Shown piece by piece: positions 17,457 to 26,306 of a DNA stretch of 64,000 nucleotides. Location: positions 97,886 to 161,885 of the forward strand of contig NZ_FCOX02000015.1 in NCBI RefSeq assembly GCF_900044055.2, read 5' to 3'. The notes under the pieces are model-generated. The model worked only from the letters and a program-made list of their open reading frames with translations. It had not been told where the DNA came from and did not search any database. The first letter of the stretch is position 1. Each line of letters begins with the position of its first letter. This DNA is from Caballeronia calidae (lineage in GTDB: Bacteria > Pseudomonadota > Gammaproteobacteria > Burkholderiales > Burkholderiaceae). Position numbers and translations under genes: made by a program.

Positions 17457-17821
17457 CGCCCGACGGGTTTATCCAGATCGTCGACCGCATCAAGGATGTG
17501 ATCAAAACGGGCGGCGAATGGGTGTCATCGATCGAAGTCGAGAGCCTGATCACGGGCGTGGCCGGCGTGCAGGAATGTGCGGTGGTCGGCGTGCGCGACG
17601 AAAAGTGGGGAGAACGGCCCATGGCGTTCGTCGTTCGCGATGCGGAAATGGGCGTGTGCGTTGAGGCGATTCGTGAACGGCTGATGCAGCATGTTGATGC
17701 CAAGCGGCTCAGCAAATACGCGGTGCCTGATGCGGAGCGCATTGCCTTCGTCGCGGAAATCCCGAAAACCAGCGTGGGCAAGATCAACAAGAAGTTGCTT
17801 CGTGAGCGAGGCTTGGCATGA
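17441..17821 (+). pseudogene. AMP-dependent acyl-CoA ligase, C-terminal domain remnant
   Basis: The frame reads DIAVMTPDGFIQIVDRIKDV, then IKTGGEWVSSIEVESLI and, near the end, IPKTSVGKINKKLLRERG, which are the hinge, the C-terminal beta hairpin and the catalytic-lysine segment of a medium/long-chain fatty-acid-CoA-ligase-type enzyme. Only the last about 126 of some 540 residues remain. There is no start of its own: the piece begins at the junction with the TauD gene, in another frame. Its end overlaps the start of the Rieske remnant by four bases (ATGA), so these two were once neighbours in an operon. Confidence 0.82.
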
Positions 17822-18184
17822 CTGATCAAGCTCAGCCAAGCAGCGCGCCGAATCTGGTGCCGGTCGCGTTGGCGACTGAGCTTTCCCCCGGCCAACGCAA
17901 GCTTGTCTTCGCCAAGGGCAAGAGCGTCGTTATGTTCAACGTCGCAGGGACGATCCACGCCATTGAGAATTCCTGGCCCAACAACGGCGCATCGCTGGCG
18001 AGCGGCTGTATCGACGGAACGGTGTTGCGATGTCCCGCCCATGGGTTGAAGTTTGACCTGGCCGAACCCGACGAAGGGAGGGCGGGCTGTGCCTGCACAC
18101 GTTTCCCGTGCGCGAGATGGGAGGTATGTGATCTTGCAGACCGAAGCTGGCGACCACTGGCCCATGCCGCGAATGGGCCGGTAA
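17818..18184 (+). pseudogene. Rieske [2Fe-2S] ferredoxin, frameshifted and missing a ligand box
   Basis: The first 80 codons read as a Rieske protein (VMFNVAGTIHAIEN, GASLASGCIDGTVLRCPAHG). The second ligand box CPAHG is present, but the first, expected CPHxG, reads WPNNG. After EPDEG the frame must shift to give GLCLHTFPVREMGGM and shift again for YVILQTEAGDHWPMPRMGR, ending at TAA 18182-18184. With two frameshifts and no first Cys/His pair it cannot bind the cluster. Confidence 0.78.
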
Positions 18185-18340
18185 TGCGGCAATGTAGCGC
18201 CCGCCCGCCGCGGACAACGCCCGGGACAATCGAGGCGGGAAGGCCTGTGGCGGGAACATGACGGAAACGACTCAGTGAACCGCGTGCAATTCTTCCGGCC
18301 TGCTAGACTGGAAGTTCCCCTGCAAACCATGGAGGGAGAC

Positions 18341-18529
18341 ATGACGACCGTCTACGTCGTGAAGACCGGTGCGCAGTTCCTCTGCACCGCCGAGGACGGT
18401 GACATGGGGCTGGCACCTGCGGTCGAAGAAGCCACGTCCTTTCTCTCGTATGAGGAAGCGGAAAAAGCAGCGAGTGAGCACACCGATCCCGGGTACGAAA
18501 TCGTGGCCGTCGACGTCACCAGAAGCTGA
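18341..18529 (+). CDS. Small conserved-type hypothetical protein (62 aa)
   Basis: The start ATG has GGAGGGAGAC directly before it, a strong ribosome site. The 62 residues are MTTVYVVKTGAQFLCTAEDG followed by an acidic, helix-prone stretch with SYEEAEKAASEH and the ending GYEIVAVDVTRS. No signal peptide, membrane segment or cysteine pair is evident. The alternation of beta-like VYVVK and EIVAVDV ends suggests a small alpha/beta fold. I do not recognise the family. It stands alone between the Rieske remnant and the two-component pair. Confidence 0.6.
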   Translation: MTTVYVVKTGAQFLCTAEDGDMGLAPAVEEATSFLSYEEAEKAASEHTDPGYEIVAVDVTRS

Positions 18530-18954
18530 TGCGTAGTCGGCTGCCGGGCGCTTGTGCGGGAGGGCTCTTGCAATTGGCCGGCGCCATGCGATCTGGTGCT
18601 CCGGTCGGCTGCGTCCGAATCCTCTTGGAAGGACTGCGTCCTGCAGCGAAATTCGCACTTTGCATGCAACGTGCGCGCCTACAGCGCGGGCTCATAGCCG
18701 CCGCGAACGTTTGCACCGGTTCAGCAAACCGTCCACAGCATGCGGTACAGAGTATGGCGCTTGAAGACCCGTCACCCCGGCCATCTACCAAGCGCGCCGC
18801 CGCCGTCTTCGTGGCGCGATGAATATCGCCGCCGAACTGCCCCACGGCCTCGCGGCCTCGTGCGCAAGGTTCTATTTTGTCTCAGTACGGCCAACTTCGG
18901 TCGTTCGATCTTGCGTCCGATAGCGGACGGTCACGCGGCAGATGCACTACTCTT
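18530..18954. other. Non-coding gap, no gene recognised
   Basis: This stretch lies between the 62-residue gene and the end of the response-regulator gene. Short open frames on both strands have no family signature or ribosome site. I see no clear hairpin terminator. Confidence 0.4.
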
Positions 18955-19350
18955 TCAATGAGAGTCGATGCCGGGTTGAAGGCCCATCGCCACCGTAGCC
19001 AAAAGAGCGGGCAACATGACCGGTTTTGCAAGGTGGCAGTCGAACCCTGACCGGAGCGATTCGGCACGCTCGGACACTGATACAAGGCCGGTAACCGCCA
19101 CCAGTAGTGGGGAAGGTGTGGCTTGTAAGCGGCGAATCTCTCTTGCTACCGCACGTCCGTCCATACCGGGCATCTGGATATCGAGGACAACAACGTCAGG
19201 CCGCCATGCACTGTACGTCGCGAGTGCTTCCACTCCGTCTCTGGCTGTCCGAGTGTCATACCCGTGCGCGTCTAAAAACAACGCATATGCGTCCAACAAA
19301 TTCGGGTCGTCGTCCGCGATAAGCACTCGCGATGCGTTCCCGGTAGCCAT
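18955..19350 (-). CDS. Single-domain response regulator (REC only)
   Basis: A 131-residue receiver domain with no output domain. The acidic pocket is D13-D15 (IADDDP), the phosphorylated aspartate D57 (VVVLDIQMPGMDG), the switch threonine T87 (VAVTG) and the lysine K109 (LAKP). The start ATG at 19350 follows TTGGAGAATTCG. It diverges from the sensor kinase gene across 131 bp. Lacking a DNA-binding domain, it must act by protein contact or as a phosphate relay. Its kinase is presumably the neighbour. Confidence 0.9.
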   Translation of the reverse strand: MATGNASRVLIADDDPNLLDAYALFLDAHGYDTRTARDGVEALATYSAWRPDVVVLDIQMPGMDGRAVAREIRRLQATPSPLLVAVTGLVSVSERAESLRSGFDCHLAKPVMLPALLATVAMGLQPGIDSH

Positions 19351-19481
19351 CGAATTCTCCAAGGGCGATCTTTAATAACAGCAATTACCGGACCCGAAGA
19401 AACGCTGCGATTTGTTTGCGTGTCACAATGGATTACGCAGAAATCTACAGCGATAGGTGTTTCCCATTCTCAGAGGCAAAT

Positions 19482-20609
19482 ATGAGGCTGGCTGACTTCA
19501 TCCTGCGTGACATGGAACGGATTCTGGTGCAATGGGAGGCGTTTGCTGCCACGTTGTTGCCTGCCGCCGCAAACATGCGATCACTGGGCTTGCGCGACCA
19601 TGCGCAGCAGATTCTGGAGGCGGTAGCACAAGACCTGTCTACAATCCAGACCAGGGAAGCCCAGTTCGAGAAATCAGTCGGTCGGGCGCCCAAACTGGCC
19701 GGAGCCCCGCAGACCGCGGCACAAACCCACGCGCTTCTGCGCGCGCGGGGCGGGTTTGACATCATCCAACTGGTTGCCGAGTACCGCGCCTTACGCGCCA
19801 GCGTACTTCGCTTATGGATGGATGAATGCGAGCCCGACGCCCCCCGTCCGGACGACATCACCCGCTTCAACGAAGCCATCGACCAGGCGATCGCCGAATC
19901 AGTTGGCTTTTTCAGTGCCCACGTCGAGCAGGCTCGTAACCTTTTGCTAGGCATGCTGGGGCACGACATGCGCAGTCCGCTCCAGACTATCGTGATGACA
20001 GCTTCGTACCTCGCGGCGCTGAACGCCGGCGAGAGAGTATCGGAAGCCGCGTCCCGTTTGATCAAAAGCGGCACCCAAATGCAGGCGCTCCTGGACGATC
20101 TCGTTGATTTCAATCGGACCCGGCTAGGCTTGGGTATCAATATCGCGCGGACCGAGGGAGACCTTGCAAAATGGCTTGCCGATGAACTGGACCTCGTGCG
20201 CGCAGCGCACCCGGACCACAGAGTCGATCTCAACGTAGCAGGTGACTGCCAAGGCGTCTGGGATGGCCGGCGTATGCAGCAGTTACTCGGTAACCTCGTT
20301 CTGAACGCGATCAAATACGGAGCGCCAGACATGCCGGTGCGCGTGACGGTGACCGGCGAGGAAAGCGAAGTCCGTCTGGAGGTGAAAAACAGCGGGCCGG
20401 CCATCGAATGCTCAACTCTCGACCGTATCTTTGATCCGCTCCAGCGGGGCTCTGACGATCTGGACAGACACGCCGATAGCAGCCTGGGGCTCGGACTGTA
20501 TATCGCGAGCGAGATTGCCAGGGCCCACGGGGGCGGCATCGAAGCGCGCTCTGACGAGACAGAGACGGTGTTCGTCGTGCATCTGCCCCGTCATCAGCAA
20601 TGTTCATGA
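19482..20609 (+). CDS. Soluble sensor histidine kinase with RsbRD-type N domain
   Basis: A 375-residue kinase with no membrane segment. Residues 1-150 resemble the RsbRD_N helical sensor domain (MRLADFILRDMERILVQWEA). The H-box is GHDMRSPLQTI with H161. The ATPase domain shows the N box (LLGNLVLNAIKYG), a degenerate G1 region and SSLGLGLYIASEIARAHGG. The ATG at 19482, with GAGG five bases before, fits the start usual for this domain; earlier starts are less likely. It pairs with the divergent single-domain response regulator. Such pairs often sense light or stress in Burkholderiales, but no chromophore-binding site is seen here. Confidence 0.85.
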   Translation: MRLADFILRDMERILVQWEAFAATLLPAAANMRSLGLRDHAQQILEAVAQDLSTIQTREAQFEKSVGRAPKLAGAPQTAAQTHALLRARGGFDIIQLVAEYRALRASVLRLWMDECEPDAPRPDDITRFNEAIDQAIAESVGFFSAHVEQARNLLLGMLGHDMRSPLQTIVMTASYLAALNAGERVSEAASRLIKSGTQMQALLDDLVDFNRTRLGLGINIARTEGDLAKWLADELDLVRAAHPDHRVDLNVAGDCQGVWDGRRMQQLLGNLVLNAIKYGAPDMPVRVTVTGEESEVRLEVKNSGPAIECSTLDRIFDPLQRGSDDLDRHADSSLGLGLYIASEIARAHGGGIEARSDETETVFVVHLPRHQQCS

Positions 20610-21376
20610 AACAGACCCACAGATCGGCCGTCCGCTGGCCTTGTAGGCGTCGTTCGCCAGCATGGGGAAATCGCCGTTGATACTACGCGGCAAAGGTTTG
20701 AGAGGTCATCCTTTTCGCTTGCCTTTCGGACAAGGAATCGCTCGTCTGGCGAGGTTCACGGAGGTCCGCTCTTAACCCGGGCCTATGACTGCTTGGGGTC
20801 GTTTTCACCAACCGTTCAACGTAGGTGGCGCCTGTTCGATGAACACGCGGGATGACGGCGTGGCCCGGGCTCCGCTTGGGTTGTCGCGGCAGCGAATTGC
20901 TTTTTCACGCTGTGCGCCGAATCATGAGACGTCGGCGCGATCAGCCACGCGAGGTGGACGTTTATCTGCCGATGTGGGCAACTAATCGTCAGCGCCGCAC
21001 ACCTCATGAGCAAACTTCGCCATCGATGAGCCGCAGGCGCAGAACGAAGAGACTGGCCAACGACGAGTCGGTCGTATATCGGCCGCGGACAGTTTCCGAT
21101 CCACGAGCGCCACATGTCCCCCGACATTGGCGAACGCGCGGGCGATGCCGGCACCAATGCCACTTCCTGCACCCGTGACCACGCAGACCTTTCCGGCCAG
21201 ATTCAGCGAGTAGGGGCTAGACGCCGCAGCGCGATTTCAAGTTCCTGTCTCAAGTCGTTGTACTTCCTTAAGTTTTCCTGTGAATTTGCTTCCTGAAATC
21301 CGTACCGTCATTGAACGCCCCAAGCGCCTGTGGAACAATGCACAGAGATCACATAGAGCAGGACATAACGTGCATC
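20610..21376. other. Gap with a dehydrogenase remnant, otherwise no gene
   Basis: Apart from the short-chain dehydrogenase remnant on the minus strand near 21085-21233, nothing recognisable is encoded. Open frames on both strands lack ribosome sites and family motifs. The region separates the sensor kinase from the AraC gene of the P450 locus. Confidence 0.45.
21085..21233 (-). pseudogene. Short-chain dehydrogenase/reductase, N-terminal remnant
   Basis: The minus strand reads SLNLAGKVCVVTGAGSGIGA and then GIARAFANVGGHVALVDRKL, the cofactor-binding start of a classical SDR (TGxxxGIG). After DRKL the match ends. No ATG precedes it before a stop at 21237-21239. About 45 of some 250 residues remain, so this is debris from a deleted catabolic gene. 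Confidence 0.75.
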
Positions 21377-22345
21377 ATGGCCAATGACCTGCAGCGCCGC
21401 CGGACCGTTCTGCATTTCGCGCTATATGGCGCGGAAGCTGACCAATCCTGGCTCGACATGGTCCATTACGAACGCATTCCCCTGCGTGCCGGCCGTTTCG
21501 ACTTCGACATCAAGCCGCACGTCCATGACGCGCTGATCCAGGTGCTCTACGTCACGGCGGGAGGTGGCGAGACTTTCATCGACGGCAAGACCTGGAAAGT
21601 CGAAGCGCCATGCCTGATCGTCGTGCCGGCGCGCTCGGTTCACGGCTTTCACTTCCGCAGCGACATCGACGGTCACGTCATCACCGCCGCGCAGTCCGCG
21701 TTGGAATCGCTGGCAATGGCGGCCGCGCCCGAGCTGCTGGAATTCATCCGCACGCCGACGGTGCTGTCGATCGATCCCGACGTTGAGCGCGGCACCCCCC
21801 TTGACACCCTTTTTGAGTCGATCGGGCGCGAGGCGGAGAGCCACGAGCGCTGGCAATTCACCGCGGGGGCCGCACTGACGATTGCCCTGTTCGTCAAGAT
21901 CGGGCGCCTCAGCGAGAGTACCCGGCTTTCAGCCAGTTCCGAGCAGCGGACCATGGCCGTGCGGATCGAGCGGTTCCGCGCCTTGCTCGACCGCCATTGC
22001 CGCGAGCGGCGGCCGGTCGCCAGCTATGCCGACGAAATGGGCGTGAGCACCGGCCAGCTCTCGCGTATCTGCCGCGCCGCCTTCGGGGTCTCGGCAATCG
22101 AGGCAATCGATGCACGCTCGATCCATGAGGCCAAGCGGCTGCTCGGCTATTCGACGCTCAGCGTCAAACAGATCGCCAGTGAACTGGGCTTTCAGGACGA
22201 GGCCTATTTCGGTCGCTTCTTCCGCAAGCAGACGGGGCTTCCGCCAACCGAATACCGCGCTGCGGCCCACGATCGCTCCTTGCCGTCTGAAAAGGGAGAG
22301 CGGGCCGACCCCGCTTCACCCCCGTCGTCCGGGTCAGGCCGATAA
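21377..22345 (+). CDS. AraC-family regulator, cupin-sensor type (PobR-like)
   Basis: A regulator of about 322 residues with an N-terminal cupin-like sensor (HVHDALIQVLYVTAGGGETF and LIVVPARSVHGFHF) and a C-terminal AraC double helix-turn-helix (YADEMGVSTGQLSRICRAAF and VKQIASELGFQDEAYFGRFF, followed by PTEYR). This layout is that of PobR-type activators of aromatic-acid oxygenases. The start is uncertain: ATG 21377 begins the homologous part, and ATG 21338 is also possible. Its end overlaps the end of the P450 fusion gene by 12 bp, tail to tail, and it is the obvious candidate regulator for that gene. Confidence 0.85.
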   Translation: MANDLQRRRTVLHFALYGAEADQSWLDMVHYERIPLRAGRFDFDIKPHVHDALIQVLYVTAGGGETFIDGKTWKVEAPCLIVVPARSVHGFHFRSDIDGHVITAAQSALESLAMAAAPELLEFIRTPTVLSIDPDVERGTPLDTLFESIGREAESHERWQFTAGAALTIALFVKIGRLSESTRLSASSEQRTMAVRIERFRALLDRHCRERRPVASYADEMGVSTGQLSRICRAAFGVSAIEAIDARSIHEAKRLLGYSTLSVKQIASELGFQDEAYFGRFFRKQTGLPPTEYRAAAHDRSLPSEKGERADPASPPSSGSGR

Positions 22346-25123
22346 CCCACGGAACTTCACGAACAGGTGTTCCGGGCCGGAGTTGGTCAGGTTGTTGCCC
22401 CGGACATACTGGATCGGCCTTGCCTGATCGAGTGCGATATCGCCAATCTTGCGGGCCAGAGCCTTCGTGGCGATGAGCGTCTCCAGCTTGGCGAGCGGCG
22501 CGCCGAGGCATTTGTGCATGCCGTTGCCGAAACCCAGATGGCCGCTGGAATCGCGGTCGATGTCGAAGGTCTCGCCCGCGGCAAACTTGCGGCTGTCGCG
22601 GTTCGCAGCCGACAGCAGCAATCGCACCACCGCGCCCTTGGGCAGATCGATGCCCGCGACCGTGGTCGCCTCGGTGGTGATGCGGCTCACGCGCTGGACG
22701 GTCCCGCGGTAGCGCGCCACTTCCTCGACGAAACGGTCGGCGTCGGCGGGGTTTTCGCGGATCCGTCCAAGCAGATCCGGCTGTTCGGCAAACATGCGAA
22801 AAGCGTTGGCGACAAGGATCGTCGTCGTATCGTGCCCGGCGATGAAGACGAAGGCGCACAACTCCTTCGCCTCCTTTTCCGAAAGCAACCCGTCCTTCCA
22901 CATGCGCGCGATATGCCCGCCGATCGACTGGCTGTCGGTGCGAGCGAGCCGCTCCATCGCGTCCTTCAGGTATGCGAAGAAAGCCTGCGCGCTTTGTTCG
23001 TCGGTGCCGGTCCCCGGCGCGTTGCGGGCGAGGCGGCCGAAGTAGCTGAAGGTCTCGTCCGACCAGAACTTCATCTTCTCCTCATCCTCGTTCGGCACGT
23101 CGATCATCGTGGAGATGGTCGAGATGCTGAGCGGGATGGCGAAATCATTGACGACATCACCGCCGCCATTGGCGATCATCGCGTCGAGCAGGTCCTCCGC
23201 CCTCTGCCCGATCTGCTCGATGAAGGGATCGAGCGCCAGCGGCAGGAAGGACGGCTGGACGACCTTGCGCAACCGCGAATGATCGGGCGCATCGAACAGC
23301 GTCAGGAAGGTCAGCGGCGGCGGGCTGACGACCTCGGAGGAAAACAGCTTCGGGTTGCGGATCGCCTGGTAGACGTCGTCATAGCGCGAGAGGAACCACA
23401 CGTCCGAAGTCGCCGACTGGCAACGCAGCACCGGCGCGTGCTCCCGCATCCAGCGGTAGTGCTCGTAAGGGTCGCCTTGCGAGCCGTCATCGACCACCTT
23501 GAACGGCTCCAGCCCCTCGGGCCAGTCCAGTTCGTGCGAATAGGGCGGAAGGGTTTTCGCCGTGAACGGGCAGATCTGCGGCGCGCTTTGCGGAACAGCC
23601 GCCGGGGGAGCAGGGGGCGCTGCGAGCATGGGCGCCGTTTTGCCCGGCGTCATACGTTCCAGAGCCCGGCTCATCGTGGCCTTGGAATGGAGCGCATGCA
23701 GCGCGATCACGTCTCGCGCCGCGTTCAGGTCGCCCAGTTCGAAGGCGGCGACAATGTCCCGGTGTTGCTGGACGATATCGCCGACGATCTCGATCTGGTC
23801 GGTCAGCGCGCGAACGATGTAGTCCTGCACGGCCAGTTGCCGGTAGAGCGCGATCAGTTGCGCGTTCCCGGAAGCTTCGATCGTGAACAGGTGAAAGGCA
23901 TGGTTTGCCTCGATGTAGCGCGCAACGTCGGTAAAGCGCTGTCCGGACACGAACGGCGCCGTCGCCTCGGCGAGCTGGCGGAAGGTCATCAGTTGCTCGC
24001 TCGACAGCCGGCCCATGGTCAGCTGAGCCGCTCCCAGTTCGAGCGCCATGCGCAGGTCGAAGGCTTGATCGACATCAACGGGAGCGATGCGCTCCTCGCC
24101 GGTCTGAACCACCAGACCGGTGCCGGCGAACTTCTCGTAATAGAAGTTGCGCGGCGTCAGCCCTTCGGACGAAAGAAAATTGCGGACCGCATCCACCATC
24201 GGCGGCGGGCCGCAGAGGTAGACATCAGCATCCCCATCGTTGAGCTGCGACGCGCTGATGTGATGGGTGACATAACCCTTGTTGGGATGGGAACTGTCGG
24301 GGCTTGCGACGGTGCAGGCATAGGTGAAGTTGGGCAGACGCCGTGCATAAGATTCGAGGCGGTCGATGCCAACCAGATCCTCGTCGGTGTTGACACCCAG
24401 AATCATGTGGATCGGGTACGGACTTCCGCCGTCTGCGACGATCTTGTCGAGCATCGAGAGAAATGGCGCGAGGCCCGTGCCACCCGCCAGAAACAGCACT
24501 GGCCGCTCGATCGCGCGCAGGTAGAAGCCTCCCAGCGGGCCGCGAAACTCGATTGGGTCTCCCACTTTGGCGGTGTCGCAGAGCCATCTCGACATCACCC
24601 CTTGGGGTACGTTGCGCACGAGGAAGGACAGGCGCGGCTCGGACGGCCCCGAGCTGAACGAGTAGGAGCGTGTCTGATCGGTGCCCGGGACCCGGATGTT
24701 GACATACTGCCCAGGAAGGAAGCTGAGATCTGCGCGGTTCTCGAGCTCGACAGAGAAAGCGATCGTGGTATCTGACGCTCGTTGGCAGGCGACGATTCGT
24801 CCGCTGTGGGAGGAAGGTCCGGTACCCGAGACATCGGAGTTCGTGGCGATCTGAATCACACAGTCGGAACGTGGGCTCATCTGGCAGGTAAGAACCTTGC
24901 GGGCGCTCGCTTCCTCGGGGCTAAGCGCATCTTCTACGCAGTCGCCCAGAACATACTCGCCGGACTCGCAGACCGCCTTGCAGGTGCCACACACACCATC
25001 ACGGCAATCGAGTGGAATATTGAGCTTGGCGCGAATGGCGGCATCGGTGATTCGCTCGCTCTCCTTGCACTCGATGAAGCGGGTCACTCCGTCCTCAAAA
25101 CGAAGGGTTATCTGATGGGCCAT
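22334..25123 (-). CDS. Fusion protein: [2Fe-2S] ferredoxin - FAD/NAD reductase - FCD domain - cytochrome P450
   Basis: One uninterrupted frame of 929 residues. Residues 1-95 are a plant-type ferredoxin with cluster cysteines C40, C45, C48 and C80. Residues 105-330 are a BenC/GcoB-like reductase with the flavin motif RSYS (152-155), the nucleotide loop GGTGLAP (214-220) and CGPPPMV (304-310). Residues about 354-490 are an FCD helical domain, as in GntR regulators but without a DNA-binding domain, keeping FCD histidines (H408/H411, H454, H476). A Pro/Ala linker (493-515) leads to a P450 (516-929) with the oxygen-binding AGHDTT (762-767), the ExxR pair E801/R804, and the heme loop FGNGMHKC with C872 as thiolate. 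The ATG at 25123 has AGGAGACACCGTC before it. The protein carries its whole electron chain from NADH to heme, so it is predicted to be a self-sufficient monooxygenase. No adjacent ring-cleavage genes remain, so the substrate is unknown; the PobR-like neighbour hints at an aromatic acid or ether. Confidence 0.9.
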   Translation of the reverse strand: MAHQITLRFEDGVTRFIECKESERITDAAIRAKLNIPLDCRDGVCGTCKAVCESGEYVLGDCVEDALSPEEASARKVLTCQMSPRSDCVIQIATNSDVSGTGPSSHSGRIVACQRASDTTIAFSVELENRADLSFLPGQYVNIRVPGTDQTRSYSFSSGPSEPRLSFLVRNVPQGVMSRWLCDTAKVGDPIEFRGPLGGFYLRAIERPVLFLAGGTGLAPFLSMLDKIVADGGSPYPIHMILGVNTDEDLVGIDRLESYARRLPNFTYACTVASPDSSHPNKGYVTHHISASQLNDGDADVYLCGPPPMVDAVRNFLSSEGLTPRNFYYEKFAGTGLVVQTGEERIAPVDVDQAFDLRMALELGAAQLTMGRLSSEQLMTFRQLAEATAPFVSGQRFTDVARYIEANHAFHLFTIEASGNAQLIALYRQLAVQDYIVRALTDQIEIVGDIVQQHRDIVAAFELGDLNAARDVIALHALHSKATMSRALERMTPGKTAPMLAAPPAPPAAVPQSAPQICPFTAKTLPPYSHELDWPEGLEPFKVVDDGSQGDPYEHYRWMREHAPVLRCQSATSDVWFLSRYDDVYQAIRNPKLFSSEVVSPPPLTFLTLFDAPDHSRLRKVVQPSFLPLALDPFIEQIGQRAEDLLDAMIANGGGDVVNDFAIPLSISTISTMIDVPNEDEEKMKFWSDETFSYFGRLARNAPGTGTDEQSAQAFFAYLKDAMERLARTDSQSIGGHIARMWKDGLLSEKEAKELCAFVFIAGHDTTTILVANAFRMFAEQPDLLGRIRENPADADRFVEEVARYRGTVQRVSRITTEATTVAGIDLPKGAVVRLLLSAANRDSRKFAAGETFDIDRDSSGHLGFGNGMHKCLGAPLAKLETLIATKALARKIGDIALDQARPIQYVRGNNLTNSGPEHLFVKFRGLSA

Positions 25124-25325
25124 GACGGTGTCTCCTCTAGAGGCGCCCGAACAACCGCTCGGATGGCGGTATCGTCGGTCGGGTTGGCGCGCGAGGTAAC
25201 CTTGTTTCTCGCAAGCGCCCGGCGGGTTCAGTGACGCCAATTTAGAGCCTCAGCCGCATTCCTCTCAATGGACAGAGACGTCGTTAGACCGGACAAAACG
25301 TGCACCGACGTCTCGTTGAGACTTC

Positions 25326-26282
25326 ATGTACCAAGTTTGGGATTTCGCAATGTTCAATCTCAGCGTCGACAGCAAGCTTGCAAGCTTCGCGCTGGTACCC
25401 CGACGTGGGAGAGTGGATCCGAATCAATCCATCAGCAACTTGTGGTCGCACGGCGGCTTCCTGCCGAACGGCATCTCGGGGCTGGGCATGTCTTTCGCGT
25501 TCATCATGTTCGCGTTCGGTGGCGTGGAGATGCTGGGTTTCGCCGCAGCGGAAACCGACGAGCCGCGCAGGGTGATTCCGAAAGCGATCAATCAGCTGGT
25601 GTATCGCGTGCTGGTCTTCTATATCGGCTCGATGGTGGTCCTGCTGTCGCTCACGCCCTGGAACGCGCTCGTCGCACAACTCAAGGCCGGCGGCGGTGCC
25701 TACAGCAGCAGCCCGTTCGTGCGGGTCTTCTCGGGAATCGGAGCGCACTTCGCCGCGCACATCCTGAACTTCGTGATTCTGACGGCCACGCTGTCCGTCT
25801 ATAACAGCATGGTCTACAGCAGCAGCCGCCTGCTGTATGGCATGGCCCTCGAAGGCAACGCGCCGAAGTCCCTCATGCAGGTCAACAGGCGCGGTGTGCC
25901 GGTGCGCGCCATCGTCTATCCCGGCATTGTGACTGTGTTCTGCATCGTGCTGAACTACGTGGCGCCTGCAGGCGTGATCGAATTGCTGATGTCCCTGATC
26001 GTCGCGGCGCTCGTCATCACCTGGGTCGTCGTCATCGTGGCACACATGGGCTTTCGCATGAGCAGCAAGGAGAAGGGCATCGCCGCGCGGTTTCCCGCCC
26101 CCCTCGCGCCGTTCACGAACTACCTGTGTCTGCTGGCGATGGCCGTGGTTGTGGTCGTCATGCTGCTGACGCCGGCCATTCGCGTGTCTGCCATCGCGAT
26201 CCCGATCTGGATGGCCATCGTCTACGTGTCGTATCGCATCGTTGCGCCGAAGACGCTTCAAGTGCCTGTCGACGCGTCCTGA
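25326..26282 (+). pseudogene. Amino-acid permease (APC/AroP type), N-terminally deleted
   Basis: From about 25424 the frame matches the second half of an AroP/GABA-permease-like transporter: ISNLWSHGGFLPNGISGLGM, FAFGGVEMLGFAAAETDEP and NSMVYSSSRLLYGMALEGNA, with about seven membrane segments to the end. The first four or five helices of a roughly 460-residue protein are missing and replaced by about 33 unrelated codons. The open frame has a possible ATG at 25326 but cannot form a working permease. It marks another deletion junction in this mosaic region. Confidence 0.8.
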
Positions 26283-26306
26283 ATTCAATCTCTAGAGGAA
26301 ATCACC

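Noticed and set aside
22367..24775. An 802-codon open frame opposite the P450 fusion
   Set aside because: No ribosome site or motif, and a composition typical of shadow frames; the minus-strand gene has complete motifs throughout.
22334..25123. Possibility that the P450 fusion is simply two genes misread as one
   Set aside because: No stop, start with ribosome site, or frameshift is visible between the reductase and the P450; the Pro/Ala-rich linker reads as a normal interdomain spacer. I keep the fusion, with sequencing error as the residual risk.
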